Below, one piece after another: positions 46,371-56,254 of a stretch of DNA of 64,000 nucleotides. The notes beneath the pieces were generated by a model. The model did not search any database and was not told where the DNA came from. It saw only the letters and a program-made list of their open reading frames with translations. Numbering within the stretch: position 1 is the first letter of the stretch; every line of letters begins with the position of its first letter. This DNA is from Fibrobacterota bacterium (GTDB lineage: Bacteria > Fibrobacterota > Fibrobacteria > UBA5070), in assembly GCA_016715065.1 (NCBI GenBank), contig JADKBN010000003.1:576001-640000 (forward strand), read 5' to 3'. The translations under genes and the position numbers were made by a program.

Positions 46371-48064
46371 TGCGTTCGCTGCTGCATTGGTTTGTGGGCA
46401 TCGCCATCGCGATGGCGATGGTGTCTTGCGGGGGCACCAACGATGAAGCCTATACGACGGGCACCAACGACGAAACCTACACCAGTGGGGTGTTCTTCCT
46501 TTCCGGCGGGAATGCCCGCGCCGCCGGAGCCAGGGTCCAGGTCTTCCCCCGCCAGCAGACAGATACCGTCGCGACGGGAACCACCGACCAGACCGGCAGG
46601 CCTGTGATCGGGCCGATCGCCGACGGATCCTACTCGGTCAAGATCACGAGCTCCGGTCAAGTGGTCATCCTGGATTCCGTTCAGGCGATCAGCGGTCGGT
46701 TGCAATTTTTGGCAAACGACACGTTGGAATTGCCTGGAACCCTCGCGGGTGTCGTGAAGGTCCAGCCACAACACGATCCGGCCACGGTCACCGTCCACGT
46801 GTTGGGCACGGATATCTGGACGAACGTGGATTCGATCGGAGGATTCCGGTTGGTCGGATTGGCCTCGGGCAATTTCCGTCTGCAATTCACCACCGCCTTG
46901 CCTGACTACCAGACGACCTACCCGGACCCCGTTCGCGCCTGGAACGACAGCGATGTGGTCGTGGCCAAGCCCTTCAACATGGTCTACACGGGAATCCCGG
47001 TGGTCCTGGGACTTTCGGTCGAATCGGACAGCTCCACGGGCGACTTGCTCCTGTCGTGGGAATCGCGAGCCACCTATCGCAGTTTCCAGCGATATCTGAT
47101 TTTCCGCGACACGGCCGGAGCCTTGAATCTTTCGGCCTCCGTGTATGGCTCCACCGCGGACTCCGCTTGGCGGGATACGGGCGCTTCCCGGCCTCTTTCC
47201 AGCGCTGCCTGGAGCTACCGCGTGGTCGTGCAGACCATGGCAGGAAAGGTGGGGGAGTGGTACGGGTCAAAGCAAGGGACTGCGGTGCCTCCGGAGCTTC
47301 GGTTCGTGAACAAAGGAACCTGGACGGCGATCGGAAGGTGGCGGGGAGGTGCGCTGGGAGAATTGGCCGGAAAGCTCGCCGAAGTATCCAGCCGCACGGA
47401 GAACGGAGTCTTGATCGTTGGAGTGCGTTCGAGCGAGGACGGTCGGCTATGGGACTCCGGAGGGGTGTCGCTACCATTGCGCAAGCTCGGTCAGGCCATC
47501 ACGTGGGTGTCCGGATTGGGAGCGGGGAAGGTCTGGTGCCTGGGGCATACCTCCGTCGGGGACGGAATCGATGTCAGGTCCAGTGCCGACGGAAAGACCT
47601 GGACGCAGGACGCCCTTCCCGACAGCCTTTGGCCGCTTTCCACTTCCAATCCGATCATCCTCGGCAGCGCCTCGCGGCTCGCCCTGTACGTTCCTGGAAA
47701 ACCGGGGTTGGTGCGGGAGAACGGTTCGTGGCGAAAAGCCGCCCTCCCGGTTTCGCCTATCGGAGCGGATGATTCCGTGGTCTACTCCACCGGTGGTGGC
47801 TCCCATCTGTTGGCCATTCCTTGGGAAGATCCCTCCCGCATCGCCTCCGACCACGGATCGCTACCTTTCCCCTTGGTGGCGGTCGCTGCCTCGACTTTGC
47901 ATGGCAAACCGGTCGTTCTTTCCGCGGGTCGTCTCTGGGTGCAGGATTCCACCGGTTGGACCGTCCGCGGTTCGTCCGGAAAGGCGGCGATCACAGTGGC
48001 GGCCGGTCGTCTGATGGTCGCCGATTCCACAGGATCACTTTGGATCCACGAGGATTCCCCATGA
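46370..48064 (+). CDS. Lipoprotein coupled to a TIGR02147 gene
   Basis: This is a 564-aa lipoprotein with signal MRSLLHWFVGIAIAMAMVSC, starting inside the regulator's stop. A carboxypeptidase-regulatory-like beta domain (GNARAAGARVQVFPRQQTDT, GSYSVKITSSG) is followed by a fibronectin-like region (LLLSWESRATYRSFQRYLIF) and propeller-like repeats (SSADGKTWTQDALPDSLWP, VYSTGGGSHLLAIPW). It is surface-anchored, function unknown. Its stop overlaps the next start as ATGA. Confidence 0.78.
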   Translation: MRSLLHWFVGIAIAMAMVSCGGTNDEAYTTGTNDETYTSGVFFLSGGNARAAGARVQVFPRQQTDTVATGTTDQTGRPVIGPIADGSYSVKITSSGQVVILDSVQAISGRLQFLANDTLELPGTLAGVVKVQPQHDPATVTVHVLGTDIWTNVDSIGGFRLVGLASGNFRLQFTTALPDYQTTYPDPVRAWNDSDVVVAKPFNMVYTGIPVVLGLSVESDSSTGDLLLSWESRATYRSFQRYLIFRDTAGALNLSASVYGSTADSAWRDTGASRPLSSAAWSYRVVVQTMAGKVGEWYGSKQGTAVPPELRFVNKGTWTAIGRWRGGALGELAGKLAEVSSRTENGVLIVGVRSSEDGRLWDSGGVSLPLRKLGQAITWVSGLGAGKVWCLGHTSVGDGIDVRSSADGKTWTQDALPDSLWPLSTSNPIILGSASRLALYVPGKPGLVRENGSWRKAALPVSPIGADDSVVYSTGGGSHLLAIPWEDPSRIASDHGSLPFPLVAVAASTLHGKPVVLSAGRLWVQDSTGWTVRGSSGKAAITVAAGRLMVADSTGSLWIHEDSP

Positions 48065-50319
48065 ACGCGTTCCAACGGTTTTCGCACGGTGCATTGATGC
48101 TGCTTGTCCTGCTTCTCGCGGGCGAGTCGCAGGCCGTTTTGGAAGCCTTCCAAAAGGACAAGGGGCGAGCCAAGGTGAACCTGATGTCCAGTCGCCTCCG
48201 CGCCACGGTGGGGCCGCAATGGGTGGATATCGAAGAGGAGGCCGAGCTCCAAGTGGTCGCCATTCCGGGAGACACTTCTCGGATCTTCCAATTGCGCGGC
48301 ACGTTGCAATTTCCCGCCCGCGCCGTTGTGGTGGGATGTGTGGTGTGGCGTGGCGACACCGCGCTCCAGGCCAAGCTTCGTCCCCAGGACCAATCGCTTG
48401 GAATCTTGCTGACCATCGTCAACGACACGACCCCCTTCAGCTCCGATCCGGTCCTGCTGGAGCTCGATAGTGCCGATCGGTACACGCTGAGGGCTTATCC
48501 CTTTCTGACGCAGGGATCCCGGCGCATCCGGATCCGCTACCTCCTTCCTGTCCAGGCGGTGACCGGCGAGGTGGAAGTGTTCCCCATCTTTTCCCAAGTC
48601 ACGGGTAGCCTGTCCAGCGATTGGGTCCTGGAAACCCGGGGCCAGCCGGATTCCCTCCGGATGGTTCAGGTCGGGACGGCCAGTCCTCTAACTTCGCCGG
48701 GCATGCGCACCCTGTCCTTCTCCAATTCAGGAAAGGCCTCGCTGGTTTGGGGTCGCAACGACCTTCCCGGCACCCAGAGGGCGGTGTTCGATCGGATCCA
48801 AGGGGGAGCATGGGCGGGCGATTACGCGATGTTCTCGGGAACGATTCCGGATTCCATCGCATCTCGCGCCTCCCGCAGGGCGGAGATTGTCGTCCTTTGG
48901 CGATGGATCGATGCCGAGACGTTCCTGGACCCCTGCTGGAGGGAAAACCCGGTCACCGGCGAGCCCGAGGTGAGCAGGTGCCTGTCCGAACATGGCCAGC
49001 GCGCCCTGGTCCAGGCTGCCGAAATCCGGAAATTGGCCGAGCGCACCATCGCCCGCGGGCACCGATTCGCGCTGGTGGTGGACCACGGATTGGACGACAC
49101 TTGCAGGGTCTACAGGATGGCCGACTCCACCGTGAGGGCCTCCTGGGACATCCGCAATTGGTTGATCGGGGTGGACGAAGACTATCTCCAATTCCGAATC
49201 CCCTCCAGCCCGGCTTCCGCGACCTCCAGTCAAGGAACGGAAGCAAATCAAATCCGCTTGGCCAGCGACCTGACCAAGGTCGGATCGGTCTTTTCCAAGG
49301 ATTCCGGGTGGGTCCGCCATCTGGTGGTCACCACCACCGGGCCGATCGTCACCGGGGGTGATTTCCTAGAGCCACCCGATCTGTCCGGATTGCCCTCCGA
49401 TGTTTCCATCCGCTCCAACCTTTTCGATTCCATGGAGTGGGAGTGGAGCGACGCGACTCAAGGCTATGTTGAGGCCGGTTTCGCGCGCTCCCGCTGGCCT
49501 GGAGTGGATCTCACCCAGGCCGAAGCGATGCGGCAGGGTGATGACATGGCCCTGGTCGACGGAGTCTGGCTGCCTCGCATGCGGGAGGTCCTTACTGGCA
49601 GGCTCCTGATCAAGGCTGGTGCAATGGATCTCGAATTCCCCTTCCAATCCCAACGTGGTTCCAATGGTCGTTGGCCCATCGCCCTGAACGCCTTGGCCGC
49701 CACCTTGGCCAAGGACATCCGCGCGGAAATCTTCGCCGAAAACGCATCGACCATCGCCAAGTGGTCGATTTCTCCGCGTTGGGTGGAGCTATCCCAGGAT
49801 TCCATCGTTCCGCGCCTCTGGGCTCGTTCCTCGGGAAGGACCTCCAACGTTTACGGGTTCATCACTCCCACCTCCCTGGCCAACACCTTCGGTTATGTGG
49901 ATGGGGCCTATTCGCTGCTCGCCATCCCTCCCGACACCTTGGGCCGTGCACGCTCTCGGGCGATCGAGGACAGTTTGGTTCCCTTCTTGCAGCCGTCCGA
50001 CATCTTCACGCGCGTCGGATACAGGGATGGTCCCGGCCAATCGAAGATCGTCCGGACACCCGTTCTCAAGGGGGGGCATCCTCAGGCGAGGTGGTTGGGA
50101 TCTCGCAAGTTGCGGGTGGATTTCGATGGGTTGTCGGTGCAGATCGCCGAGGTGCTGGATGTTCAGGGGCGTGTGTTGGCGAAAATCGGACGAGAATCGT
50201 TCCACGGGATGGGGTACGTCGATTTCGATCTTTCGAATATGAGCGGGCGCAAGGGCTTGGTGATGGTCCGATTGGCTACTGCTTCAGGCTGGAGGACCCT
50301 ACCGCTTATTCTTCCTTAA
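48061..50319 (+). CDS. Secreted VIT-domain protein, paralog of the gene at 43008
   Basis: This is a 752-aa protein with signal MNAFQRFSHGALMLLVLLLAGESQA, ATGA-coupled to the lipoprotein. It shares the N-terminal VIT-like region (SRRIRIRYLLPVQAVTGEVE) and overall layout with the protein at 43008, though more diverged. A later block reads LVVDHGLDDTCRVYRMADST, and the C-terminus (FDLSNMSGRKGLVMVRL) resembles a sorting tail. It completes a three-gene operon: regulator, lipoprotein, VIT protein. Confidence 0.75.
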   Translation: MNAFQRFSHGALMLLVLLLAGESQAVLEAFQKDKGRAKVNLMSSRLRATVGPQWVDIEEEAELQVVAIPGDTSRIFQLRGTLQFPARAVVVGCVVWRGDTALQAKLRPQDQSLGILLTIVNDTTPFSSDPVLLELDSADRYTLRAYPFLTQGSRRIRIRYLLPVQAVTGEVEVFPIFSQVTGSLSSDWVLETRGQPDSLRMVQVGTASPLTSPGMRTLSFSNSGKASLVWGRNDLPGTQRAVFDRIQGGAWAGDYAMFSGTIPDSIASRASRRAEIVVLWRWIDAETFLDPCWRENPVTGEPEVSRCLSEHGQRALVQAAEIRKLAERTIARGHRFALVVDHGLDDTCRVYRMADSTVRASWDIRNWLIGVDEDYLQFRIPSSPASATSSQGTEANQIRLASDLTKVGSVFSKDSGWVRHLVVTTTGPIVTGGDFLEPPDLSGLPSDVSIRSNLFDSMEWEWSDATQGYVEAGFARSRWPGVDLTQAEAMRQGDDMALVDGVWLPRMREVLTGRLLIKAGAMDLEFPFQSQRGSNGRWPIALNALAATLAKDIRAEIFAENASTIAKWSISPRWVELSQDSIVPRLWARSSGRTSNVYGFITPTSLANTFGYVDGAYSLLAIPPDTLGRARSRAIEDSLVPFLQPSDIFTRVGYRDGPGQSKIVRTPVLKGGHPQARWLGSRKLRVDFDGLSVQIAEVLDVQGRVLAKIGRESFHGMGYVDFDLSNMSGRKGLVMVRLATASGWRTLPLILP

Positions 50320-50503
50320 CCTTTTTCCTGTGGACTTCCCCGTTTTGAGAGCGAAAAACTTCAGGACTTGGAGAAAGCTTGCTCTTTTGAACTCCTTTTG
50401 CACCATGTTCATGGTCTGGAAAATGGGATAATCTGGACATCCAAGGGATGTCCGTGACGCAGGCTGCGGATTGAGTCTCGCGTGAGTGCAAAAGGAGTGG
50501 AAA

Positions 50504-53500
50504 ATGCGGCACCATGTTTGGATACGAGTCGTGCTTGGCGCGATTTCTCTGGGTGTGGTTTGCCATGCTCAAAAGGCAGCCAATCCGCCACCTGCGAACG
50601 GCATCATCACGAACCTTGCCGCCACCATACGTGATTTTGGGCCATCTCATCCGGCGTTTGAACATTTTACGGGGGAAGGGGAGAAGGGTATGGTTCTCCC
50701 TGTGCTAGGGCCAGACCGAACCCCGGTTCCGAATCCTGCGGTGGATGCCTTCGGAAACTCCACCATTTGGGACTGGTTCCACGACGTTCCCGGAGCCAAC
50801 TATACCGTCTGCAGAGACATACCCCTGACATACGACTCCAAATCCGCGGTGTTCGCCTACGACAACTCCCACTACTTCCCGATTGACGACATCGATCCCA
50901 AGCTGGATCCCTTCAATCAGCAGTTTCGAGCCGACGACAACAAACAGCACAACTTCCACTTCTGTCTGGAAAGCCACGCGTCCTTCCAGTACAAGAAAGG
51001 ACAAAAATTCGATTTCGTCGGCGACGACGACGTCTGGGTGTTCATCAACAACCAACTTGTCGTGGATCTTGGTGGCGTGCATGGCGCGCAATCCGCCTCT
51101 GTTCAACTCGACAAACTGGGGCTGGTGGAGGGGAACTCCTATCCGTTCGATTTCTTTTTCTGCGAGCGCCGCACCACCCAATCGCACATGAAGATCACCA
51201 CATCGTTGGATCTGAAGAACGTGGGATCGTTCAATGTGCTGGTGGAGGCGCCCTCGACGGGAGTGCGGACCTACGAACCCATCTATTCCACCACCAGCGG
51301 ACAGGGGTGCGCGGTCAGTTCATCTGAGGGAGCCACGCCAGGACGGTATGTCTTGACCGGACCTGGAATCACAACGCCGATCGTCCTGCCCGTGGGTGTT
51401 TCGTACGGCGGCCTGACCCTGAATCCTGCCCGTACCGAATTGATATACGACTCGCTTGCTGTAACAGGTCTTCCTGCGGGCAACTACGTGCTCCGGATCC
51501 AGATGGCTTCCGACACCACCAAATTCCGCGATTTCCAGCTGCTGGTGAAAGCGCTCCCCCCCCCCCCTGTGGTGGGGATTCCACTCTACCTCAGCCACGA
51601 TCCTGTACAGGGCAAGCCGGGGTCGGTGTTCCCCATGGACATCATCGAGGTCGCCGATGGCGCCGTACTGACGGTCGCCCAACCATTCCGGATAACTCCC
51701 GTGGCTGGGCTGGTGGTTTTTTCCGATTCCCTCCTGACCAGGCGAGTGACATTTTCCGACACACTCATGACCGGCCAGGGTGGCGTGCCTCGCCGGATCT
51801 GGGTGCGAGGCGATGGGGTGGGGACCTACTCGCTTACCCTTCGGTCCAACAAGGGCGATTCCACCGACGTGCGTTCGCCCATCGTGATCGATGACCGTGG
51901 ACTGCGCTGGGTCGATTCCTTGGGACGAGCGGTGAATCCCAGTGCTTTGGTGGTGGATGTCGGCAAGCCGGTCCGTCTGTGGCTGCAGTCCACGCAGGGG
52001 AAGGTGGTTTGCGATACCTGTCGCGACGAGGTGGTTGTGGAGGTGAGCGATCCGAACATCGTGGTCACCAACCTCAAGGGCACACCCATCTCCACCTTGG
52101 TCCTTGCCAAGGGGCAGGGATCGTTTCTGTTGACCTCCGATCTGCCTCGATCGGCAATCGCCGTGACAGCCACAGTCCTGGGAAACACCCTTTCCGCCAC
52201 CTGGAAACCGATCACCTGGAGCGCCTACCACCTGGTCTGGACCGATTCGCTCGGCACCAGACTGGCCAATCCTGGAAAAATCCTAGGTGATGTTTCCTCT
52301 TCCGCCAACGCCTGGATCGGGGTTTGGGGAGCCGCCGGACTTTGCACCACGTGCACCTTCGATCTCGAGATCGGTCCGGTGGATTCCGTTTTCCAGCCGG
52401 TGGACGCCAAAGGACGCCCCATCGCGATCGTGAAGTTGACCGCCGGGAAGGCCAAGATCCCGTTGGCCCTGTTGGCTGCGGGGATCTCCAATCTCAGTCT
52501 GACCGCACCGCTTTCCGATACGGCCCTGCGACCCGTCGAGGCACGCCGCTACCGGGTGGTTTGGACGGACTCCACGGGCCGGACCCTGGCCACACCGCCC
52601 AATCTGCTTGGGGACGTGACAGGATCTGTCTCGGGTTGGTTGCGCGTGGAGGGCGTGGCGGGGGCCTGCAAGTCCTGCGATTTCGATCTCTGGTTCTCGC
52701 CACCGGACGCGGTGTATCATCCCGTCGATCTGACCGGAAGGCCTGCCCTGGGCGTGAAATTGGTCGGCGGAGTCGGCCGGGTGGACCTTTCCCTCGACGC
52801 GCCGGGAATGTCCCGGCTGGATCTTTCCAGCGACTTCTCCGAGCCCACCTCACGGGTCGTGGAGGCCCGCCGACTGCATCTGGTTTGGACCGATTCGGTG
52901 GGCCGCACCTTGGCGACCCCGCCCGCCATGGCAGGAAATGTCACCACCCTCGTGTCCGGCTGGATCCGGGTGATGGGCACGCGGGGGCTGTGCACGGCCT
53001 GTGATTTCGATCTGGGATTCGATCCGGTGGACTCGGTTTTCCTTGCGGTGGATTCCCGAGGCAGAGCGCTACCCGCCATCCCGGTGAAAGGTGGCCAGGC
53101 ACGCATCGATCTGGCCTTGGTGGGCCCCGGAAAGGTCCAGTTGGCCCTGTCGGGCCTGCAGACCGATTCCCTCTCCCGCACGGTGCAATCGGATCCCTAC
53201 CAGCTGGTGTTCCTGGATACCATCGGTCGTGCCCTCACTCCCGCCGCTTTGAAAATGGAAATCCTTCAAAACCGACCCTTGCAGGTGCAGATCCGCGGCC
53301 GTGCCGGGGTATGCGACACCTGCCGCGGAGAGGTGTACCTGGAGCCTTCCGATGGCCTGAGCGTGGTGGATTCTTCCGGCCGAACGGTGCTTTCCATCGA
53401 TGTCTTGAACGGACACGGACGGTTGTGGGTTCGCGCCGAAAAGGAAACCGATTCTGGCGTCGTTCGCGGCGACCTCCCCACCTTGTGGGCCAAGGGACAA

Positions 53501-55300
53501 GCCGCCCCCATCCAAGCCATCGCCTTCCCGCCCGATTCCGGGGCGTGGTTTGACGACAACGGCGATGGAAAGGTGGACCACCTCCACGTGTGGCTGCACC
53601 ACCCGTGGACCAGCCAGACCCAAATCCGCGCTGCTTGGCCGGACACTTCGCGGTGGGTGGGGCCAGACTTCCCGGATCTGCAGGTCTCCACCGATGGATT
53701 GGAACTGGACATCCTTCTTCCCGATGGAATTGAAGGAACCCACGCCACGGTAGGCAACTTGGGCCGCTGGAGCCGGGATGGTCGGCCCTGGAAAATTTTC
53801 CCCATCCGGGACCGGGCGCCGGCAGTGGCCACCAAGGCGATCCTCCACCGCGGCACCACCTGGGATACTCTTTGGGTGTACCCCAGCGAAACATTGAAGG
53901 ATGTCCGGGATCCCGACGACTTGATCCGGCAGGCACTCGACGACGGAACCCTCCCGTCGTATGCGTTCTCGCGGCGTTGGCGCGACCCCGCCTCCGGCGC
54001 CTTGGTCATGGTCTTTCCGGCCACGTCAGATTCTGCCGTACCCGAACCTGGCGACTGGGTACGCTTTTCGCCCGGCGGCAAGGCCATCGATGCCTTCGGA
54101 AATGTCCCGGGCAAGGATTCGCGCCGCGTGCCCATCCTGGGTACGGATCGTCCGCCGCGCCAAGCGATCATGTACGATGTCAATGGAGATGGCAAAGCGG
54201 ATCGAGTCGTTCTTCGCTTTTCCAAGCCGCTGATCGCCAAGGAAGATTGGGTCTTTTCCTGGCCAGCCAGCTCCGGTGGATTGGATATCCAGGTGAAACC
54301 CACCGCGGACGCCAAGACGGATTCTGGCGGATTGATCCTGACTTTCGATCTGTCACCCTACGCGTACGGCAGCACCTCGTGCCCGTCGGACAACTGCCTG
54401 GGTCTCGGGGCGATCGTCGCCGTGCTGGACAAGGATTCGGTTTCCACGCCGTTTGCCATTCGGGACGGTGTGGCGCCGGTTCCCGTGCGGGCTCGGATGC
54501 GCTACACCGGATTCGAAGGCCATCCCGACACCCTGATCGCCGATTTCAGCGAACCCGTCCGCGCCGTGTCCGGGGCCAACACCTGGATCTCCTGGGGCGA
54601 TATGGTTTTCGGAGCCGGAGGCAAAATCGTCGACCCATCCAAGGTTTCCCTGAGCGCTGATGGCAAAACAGCGACCTTCCTCGTGGACACCATGGTCAAT
54701 CCCAAGGAAGGCCAAGGAATCCGGATCAACACCCCGGCTCAGGGGGGACTGAAGGATGCCGCGGGGAACGCCGTTCGCGATACGGCGGCTTGGATGAAGC
54801 TGGAGCTGGGCCCCATTCCCGGACGGGTGGGAGTGAGGTTGTATCATCCGCTCGCCGAATGGCACGGACAGAAGATCCCTGCTTCCGAGCCTTCCTTGCA
54901 GGTGTTCGTTCGAGCCGGAAAGGGCGGGAAGCAAAATTGGCAGACGCTCGACGGCGTGCCCCTGCCGGACACGACTCGCTTGGTCGGTGCGCTGCTGGAC
55001 TTGAACGGGCTGAGCGAAGTCGCCGCCTACGTGTACGACAACATGGGTGTGTTCGTGGCCAAGGAAGACTTTCCCGAGCTGCGTCGAGCAGTGGAGCTTG
55101 GCAAGGTCCCGGTCGATTCCCGAGGCAATTATCAGGTTTGGCTGGCTTGGAACGGTACCCAAGCCGCGCAGGTTTCCCCTTCCGGGATCTATCTGCTACG
55201 GGTGGTCGGGTGGCGCGCCATCGGTAGCCAGAGGGTGTTCCAGCAGAAGGTCTTGAATCTGGGCTGGGTACGTCGGGATGTCGCGGAGAGGTGGTATTGA
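50504..55300 (+). CDS. Fibro-slime domain giant protein with CxxC repeats
   Basis: This is a 1598-aa exported protein; AAGGAG lies 7 bp before the ATG at 50504. After a signal peptide ending near VVCHA, residues about 40-240 are the fibro-slime domain (TIGR02148, PA14-like): AVFAYDNSHYFPIDD, FVGDDDVWVFINNQLVVDLGG, FFFCERRTTQSHMKI. Then come Ig-like units and five repeats of about 107 residues, each with a VWTDSxGR-like opening and a CxxC pair near residues 502, 612, 721, 828 and 935. EF-hand-like DVNGDGKADR and DDNGDGKVDH calcium motifs and a FlgD-like tail end it. A cellulose- or surface-adhesion role is likely from the family's biology. Confidence 0.85.
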   Translation: MRHHVWIRVVLGAISLGVVCHAQKAANPPPANGIITNLAATIRDFGPSHPAFEHFTGEGEKGMVLPVLGPDRTPVPNPAVDAFGNSTIWDWFHDVPGANYTVCRDIPLTYDSKSAVFAYDNSHYFPIDDIDPKLDPFNQQFRADDNKQHNFHFCLESHASFQYKKGQKFDFVGDDDVWVFINNQLVVDLGGVHGAQSASVQLDKLGLVEGNSYPFDFFFCERRTTQSHMKITTSLDLKNVGSFNVLVEAPSTGVRTYEPIYSTTSGQGCAVSSSEGATPGRYVLTGPGITTPIVLPVGVSYGGLTLNPARTELIYDSLAVTGLPAGNYVLRIQMASDTTKFRDFQLLVKALPPPPVVGIPLYLSHDPVQGKPGSVFPMDIIEVADGAVLTVAQPFRITPVAGLVVFSDSLLTRRVTFSDTLMTGQGGVPRRIWVRGDGVGTYSLTLRSNKGDSTDVRSPIVIDDRGLRWVDSLGRAVNPSALVVDVGKPVRLWLQSTQGKVVCDTCRDEVVVEVSDPNIVVTNLKGTPISTLVLAKGQGSFLLTSDLPRSAIAVTATVLGNTLSATWKPITWSAYHLVWTDSLGTRLANPGKILGDVSSSANAWIGVWGAAGLCTTCTFDLEIGPVDSVFQPVDAKGRPIAIVKLTAGKAKIPLALLAAGISNLSLTAPLSDTALRPVEARRYRVVWTDSTGRTLATPPNLLGDVTGSVSGWLRVEGVAGACKSCDFDLWFSPPDAVYHPVDLTGRPALGVKLVGGVGRVDLSLDAPGMSRLDLSSDFSEPTSRVVEARRLHLVWTDSVGRTLATPPAMAGNVTTLVSGWIRVMGTRGLCTACDFDLGFDPVDSVFLAVDSRGRALPAIPVKGGQARIDLALVGPGKVQLALSGLQTDSLSRTVQSDPYQLVFLDTIGRALTPAALKMEILQNRPLQVQIRGRAGVCDTCRGEVYLEPSDGLSVVDSSGRTVLSIDVLNGHGRLWVRAEKETDSGVVRGDLPTLWAKGQAAPIQAIAFPPDSGAWFDDNGDGKVDHLHVWLHHPWTSQTQIRAAWPDTSRWVGPDFPDLQVSTDGLELDILLPDGIEGTHATVGNLGRWSRDGRPWKIFPIRDRAPAVATKAILHRGTTWDTLWVYPSETLKDVRDPDDLIRQALDDGTLPSYAFSRRWRDPASGALVMVFPATSDSAVPEPGDWVRFSPGGKAIDAFGNVPGKDSRRVPILGTDRPPRQAIMYDVNGDGKADRVVLRFSKPLIAKEDWVFSWPASSGGLDIQVKPTADAKTDSGGLILTFDLSPYAYGSTSCPSDNCLGLGAIVAVLDKDSVSTPFAIRDGVAPVPVRARMRYTGFEGHPDTLIADFSEPVRAVSGANTWISWGDMVFGAGGKIVDPSKVSLSADGKTATFLVDTMVNPKEGQGIRINTPAQGGLKDAAGNAVRDTAAWMKLELGPIPGRVGVRLYHPLAEWHGQKIPASEPSLQVFVRAGKGGKQNWQTLDGVPLPDTTRLVGALLDLNGLSEVAAYVYDNMGVFVAKEDFPELRRAVELGKVPVDSRGNYQVWLAWNGTQAAQVSPSGIYLLRVVGWRAIGSQRVFQQKVLNLGWVRRDVAERWY
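51556..51567 (+). repeat. Homopolymeric tract of 12 C inside the fibro-slime gene
   Basis: A run of 12 C codes for part of a Leu-Pro-Pro-Pro-Pro stretch between two Ig-like units. Runs of this length are prone to slippage, which would shift the reading frame. Confidence 0.85.
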
Positions 55301-55303
55301 CCC

Positions 55304-55331
55304 GGTAAGGCTTGGCTCACCGGGCCTTACC
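55304..55331. terminator. Hairpin between converging genes
   Basis: GGTAAGGC (55304-55311) pairs with GCCTTACC (55324-55331), with an alternative CCCGGT/ACCGGG pairing overlapping it. It lies between the fibro-slime gene and the converging lipoprotein gene and may serve both. Confidence 0.6.
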
Positions 55332-55333
55332 TG

Positions 55334-55801
55334 TCAATTTCCTGAAGTGACGAATCCGACGCAGGCGCTATCCTGCCGCAAGGTGGCGCCCAGGGAGTCT
55401 CTCAGGGTCCAAAACTGGAAGTAGTGTCCAGAGGGAACCGTTTTATGGGATTGGTCGCGTCCATCCCACAGGACGGCGATCTCCCGGGTATCCAAACTGT
55501 CCGGGATGGGGACCTGCAATTGGGAATGCGATACCAAGCTTCCCTTTGAATCGTAGAAGAACGTTTCCAGGTCGCCCCGGTCTAGGCGCGCCACCAGGAT
55601 CCTCCCTGAATCGTCAACGGATGCACGGGCTGCCACCGCGGTGGAGGTGAGGGGCTTGCACGTGGCTTGCAGCGCCGGGGAAATGGTCCGGACGGCGGTG
55701 GTGATTGCGGAGGTCGTGGATTCCGTGGGGGAGTTGCTGGGAGAGTCATTGCATCCAGACAAAGCGCCAATCAAGGCGAGGGGAGCAAGGTAGGCTTTCA
55801 T
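55334..55801 (-). CDS. Small lipoprotein with FlgD-like domain
   Basis: This is a 155-aa lipoprotein from the ATG at 55801; the longer frame upstream lacks a signal. The lipobox is GALSGC and the C-terminal ~90 residues resemble the FlgD Ig-like fold (IAVLWDGRDQSHKTVPSGHY). Such tails occur on many exported proteins in this window; here the domain is nearly the whole protein. Function unknown. Confidence 0.75.
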   Translation of the reverse strand: MKAYLAPLALIGALSGCNDSPSNSPTESTTSAITTAVRTISPALQATCKPLTSTAVAARASVDDSGRILVARLDRGDLETFFYDSKGSLVSHSQLQVPIPDSLDTREIAVLWDGRDQSHKTVPSGHYFQFWTLRDSLGATLRQDSACVGFVTSGN

Positions 55802-56254
55802 GGGGCATGTCCTGTCACAGGGGTGGGAGCCAGAGATATGCCCAAAACATACTTGTCGCTCTTCAGGAGATCCAAGGCGGGGAGGGTGTGACAATAAATG
55901 TCGAGATCGGATTTCCAAGAAACAAAGTGGGCCGGGGTGATGTCCCCCGGCCCGTCAGATTTCTCTCAACACTCGAACTTAACATCACACTCGAACTCGA
56001 ACGCTCCGACCGGAGTGGCGCACGAGGCGCTCTCGGCTCAGGAGTCGGAGCCCCACGCGTAGGGGCTCTTTTTTCATCACTGCATCCGCACGAACGAGGG
56101 TCCGTCGGATCTCATTTTGACCGATCGAATCTCGATAGATTGTCCTGTGTTCAACGCGACCCAGAGCGGGTCACCTCTATACGTTACGGCGGAAATTTCG
56201 AGAAAGCAATAGGCGTTTTGACAAAATTTTCGAGCCTGTCAAAGCACGTGTTTT
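55802..56254. other. Gene-free region with two hairpins
   Basis: About 450 bp without a gene. It has a 9-bp GGGCCGGGG/CCCCGGCCC hairpin (55929-55953) and, at 56048-56074, a classic terminator on the plus strand. A short plus-strand transcript of unknown nature may end there. No known RNA family was recognised. Confidence 0.5.
56048..56074 (+). terminator. Intrinsic terminator, orphan
   Basis: The stem GAGCCCC (56048-56054)/GGGGCTC (56062-56068) is followed by six T. No plus-strand gene ends nearby. Confidence 0.75.
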
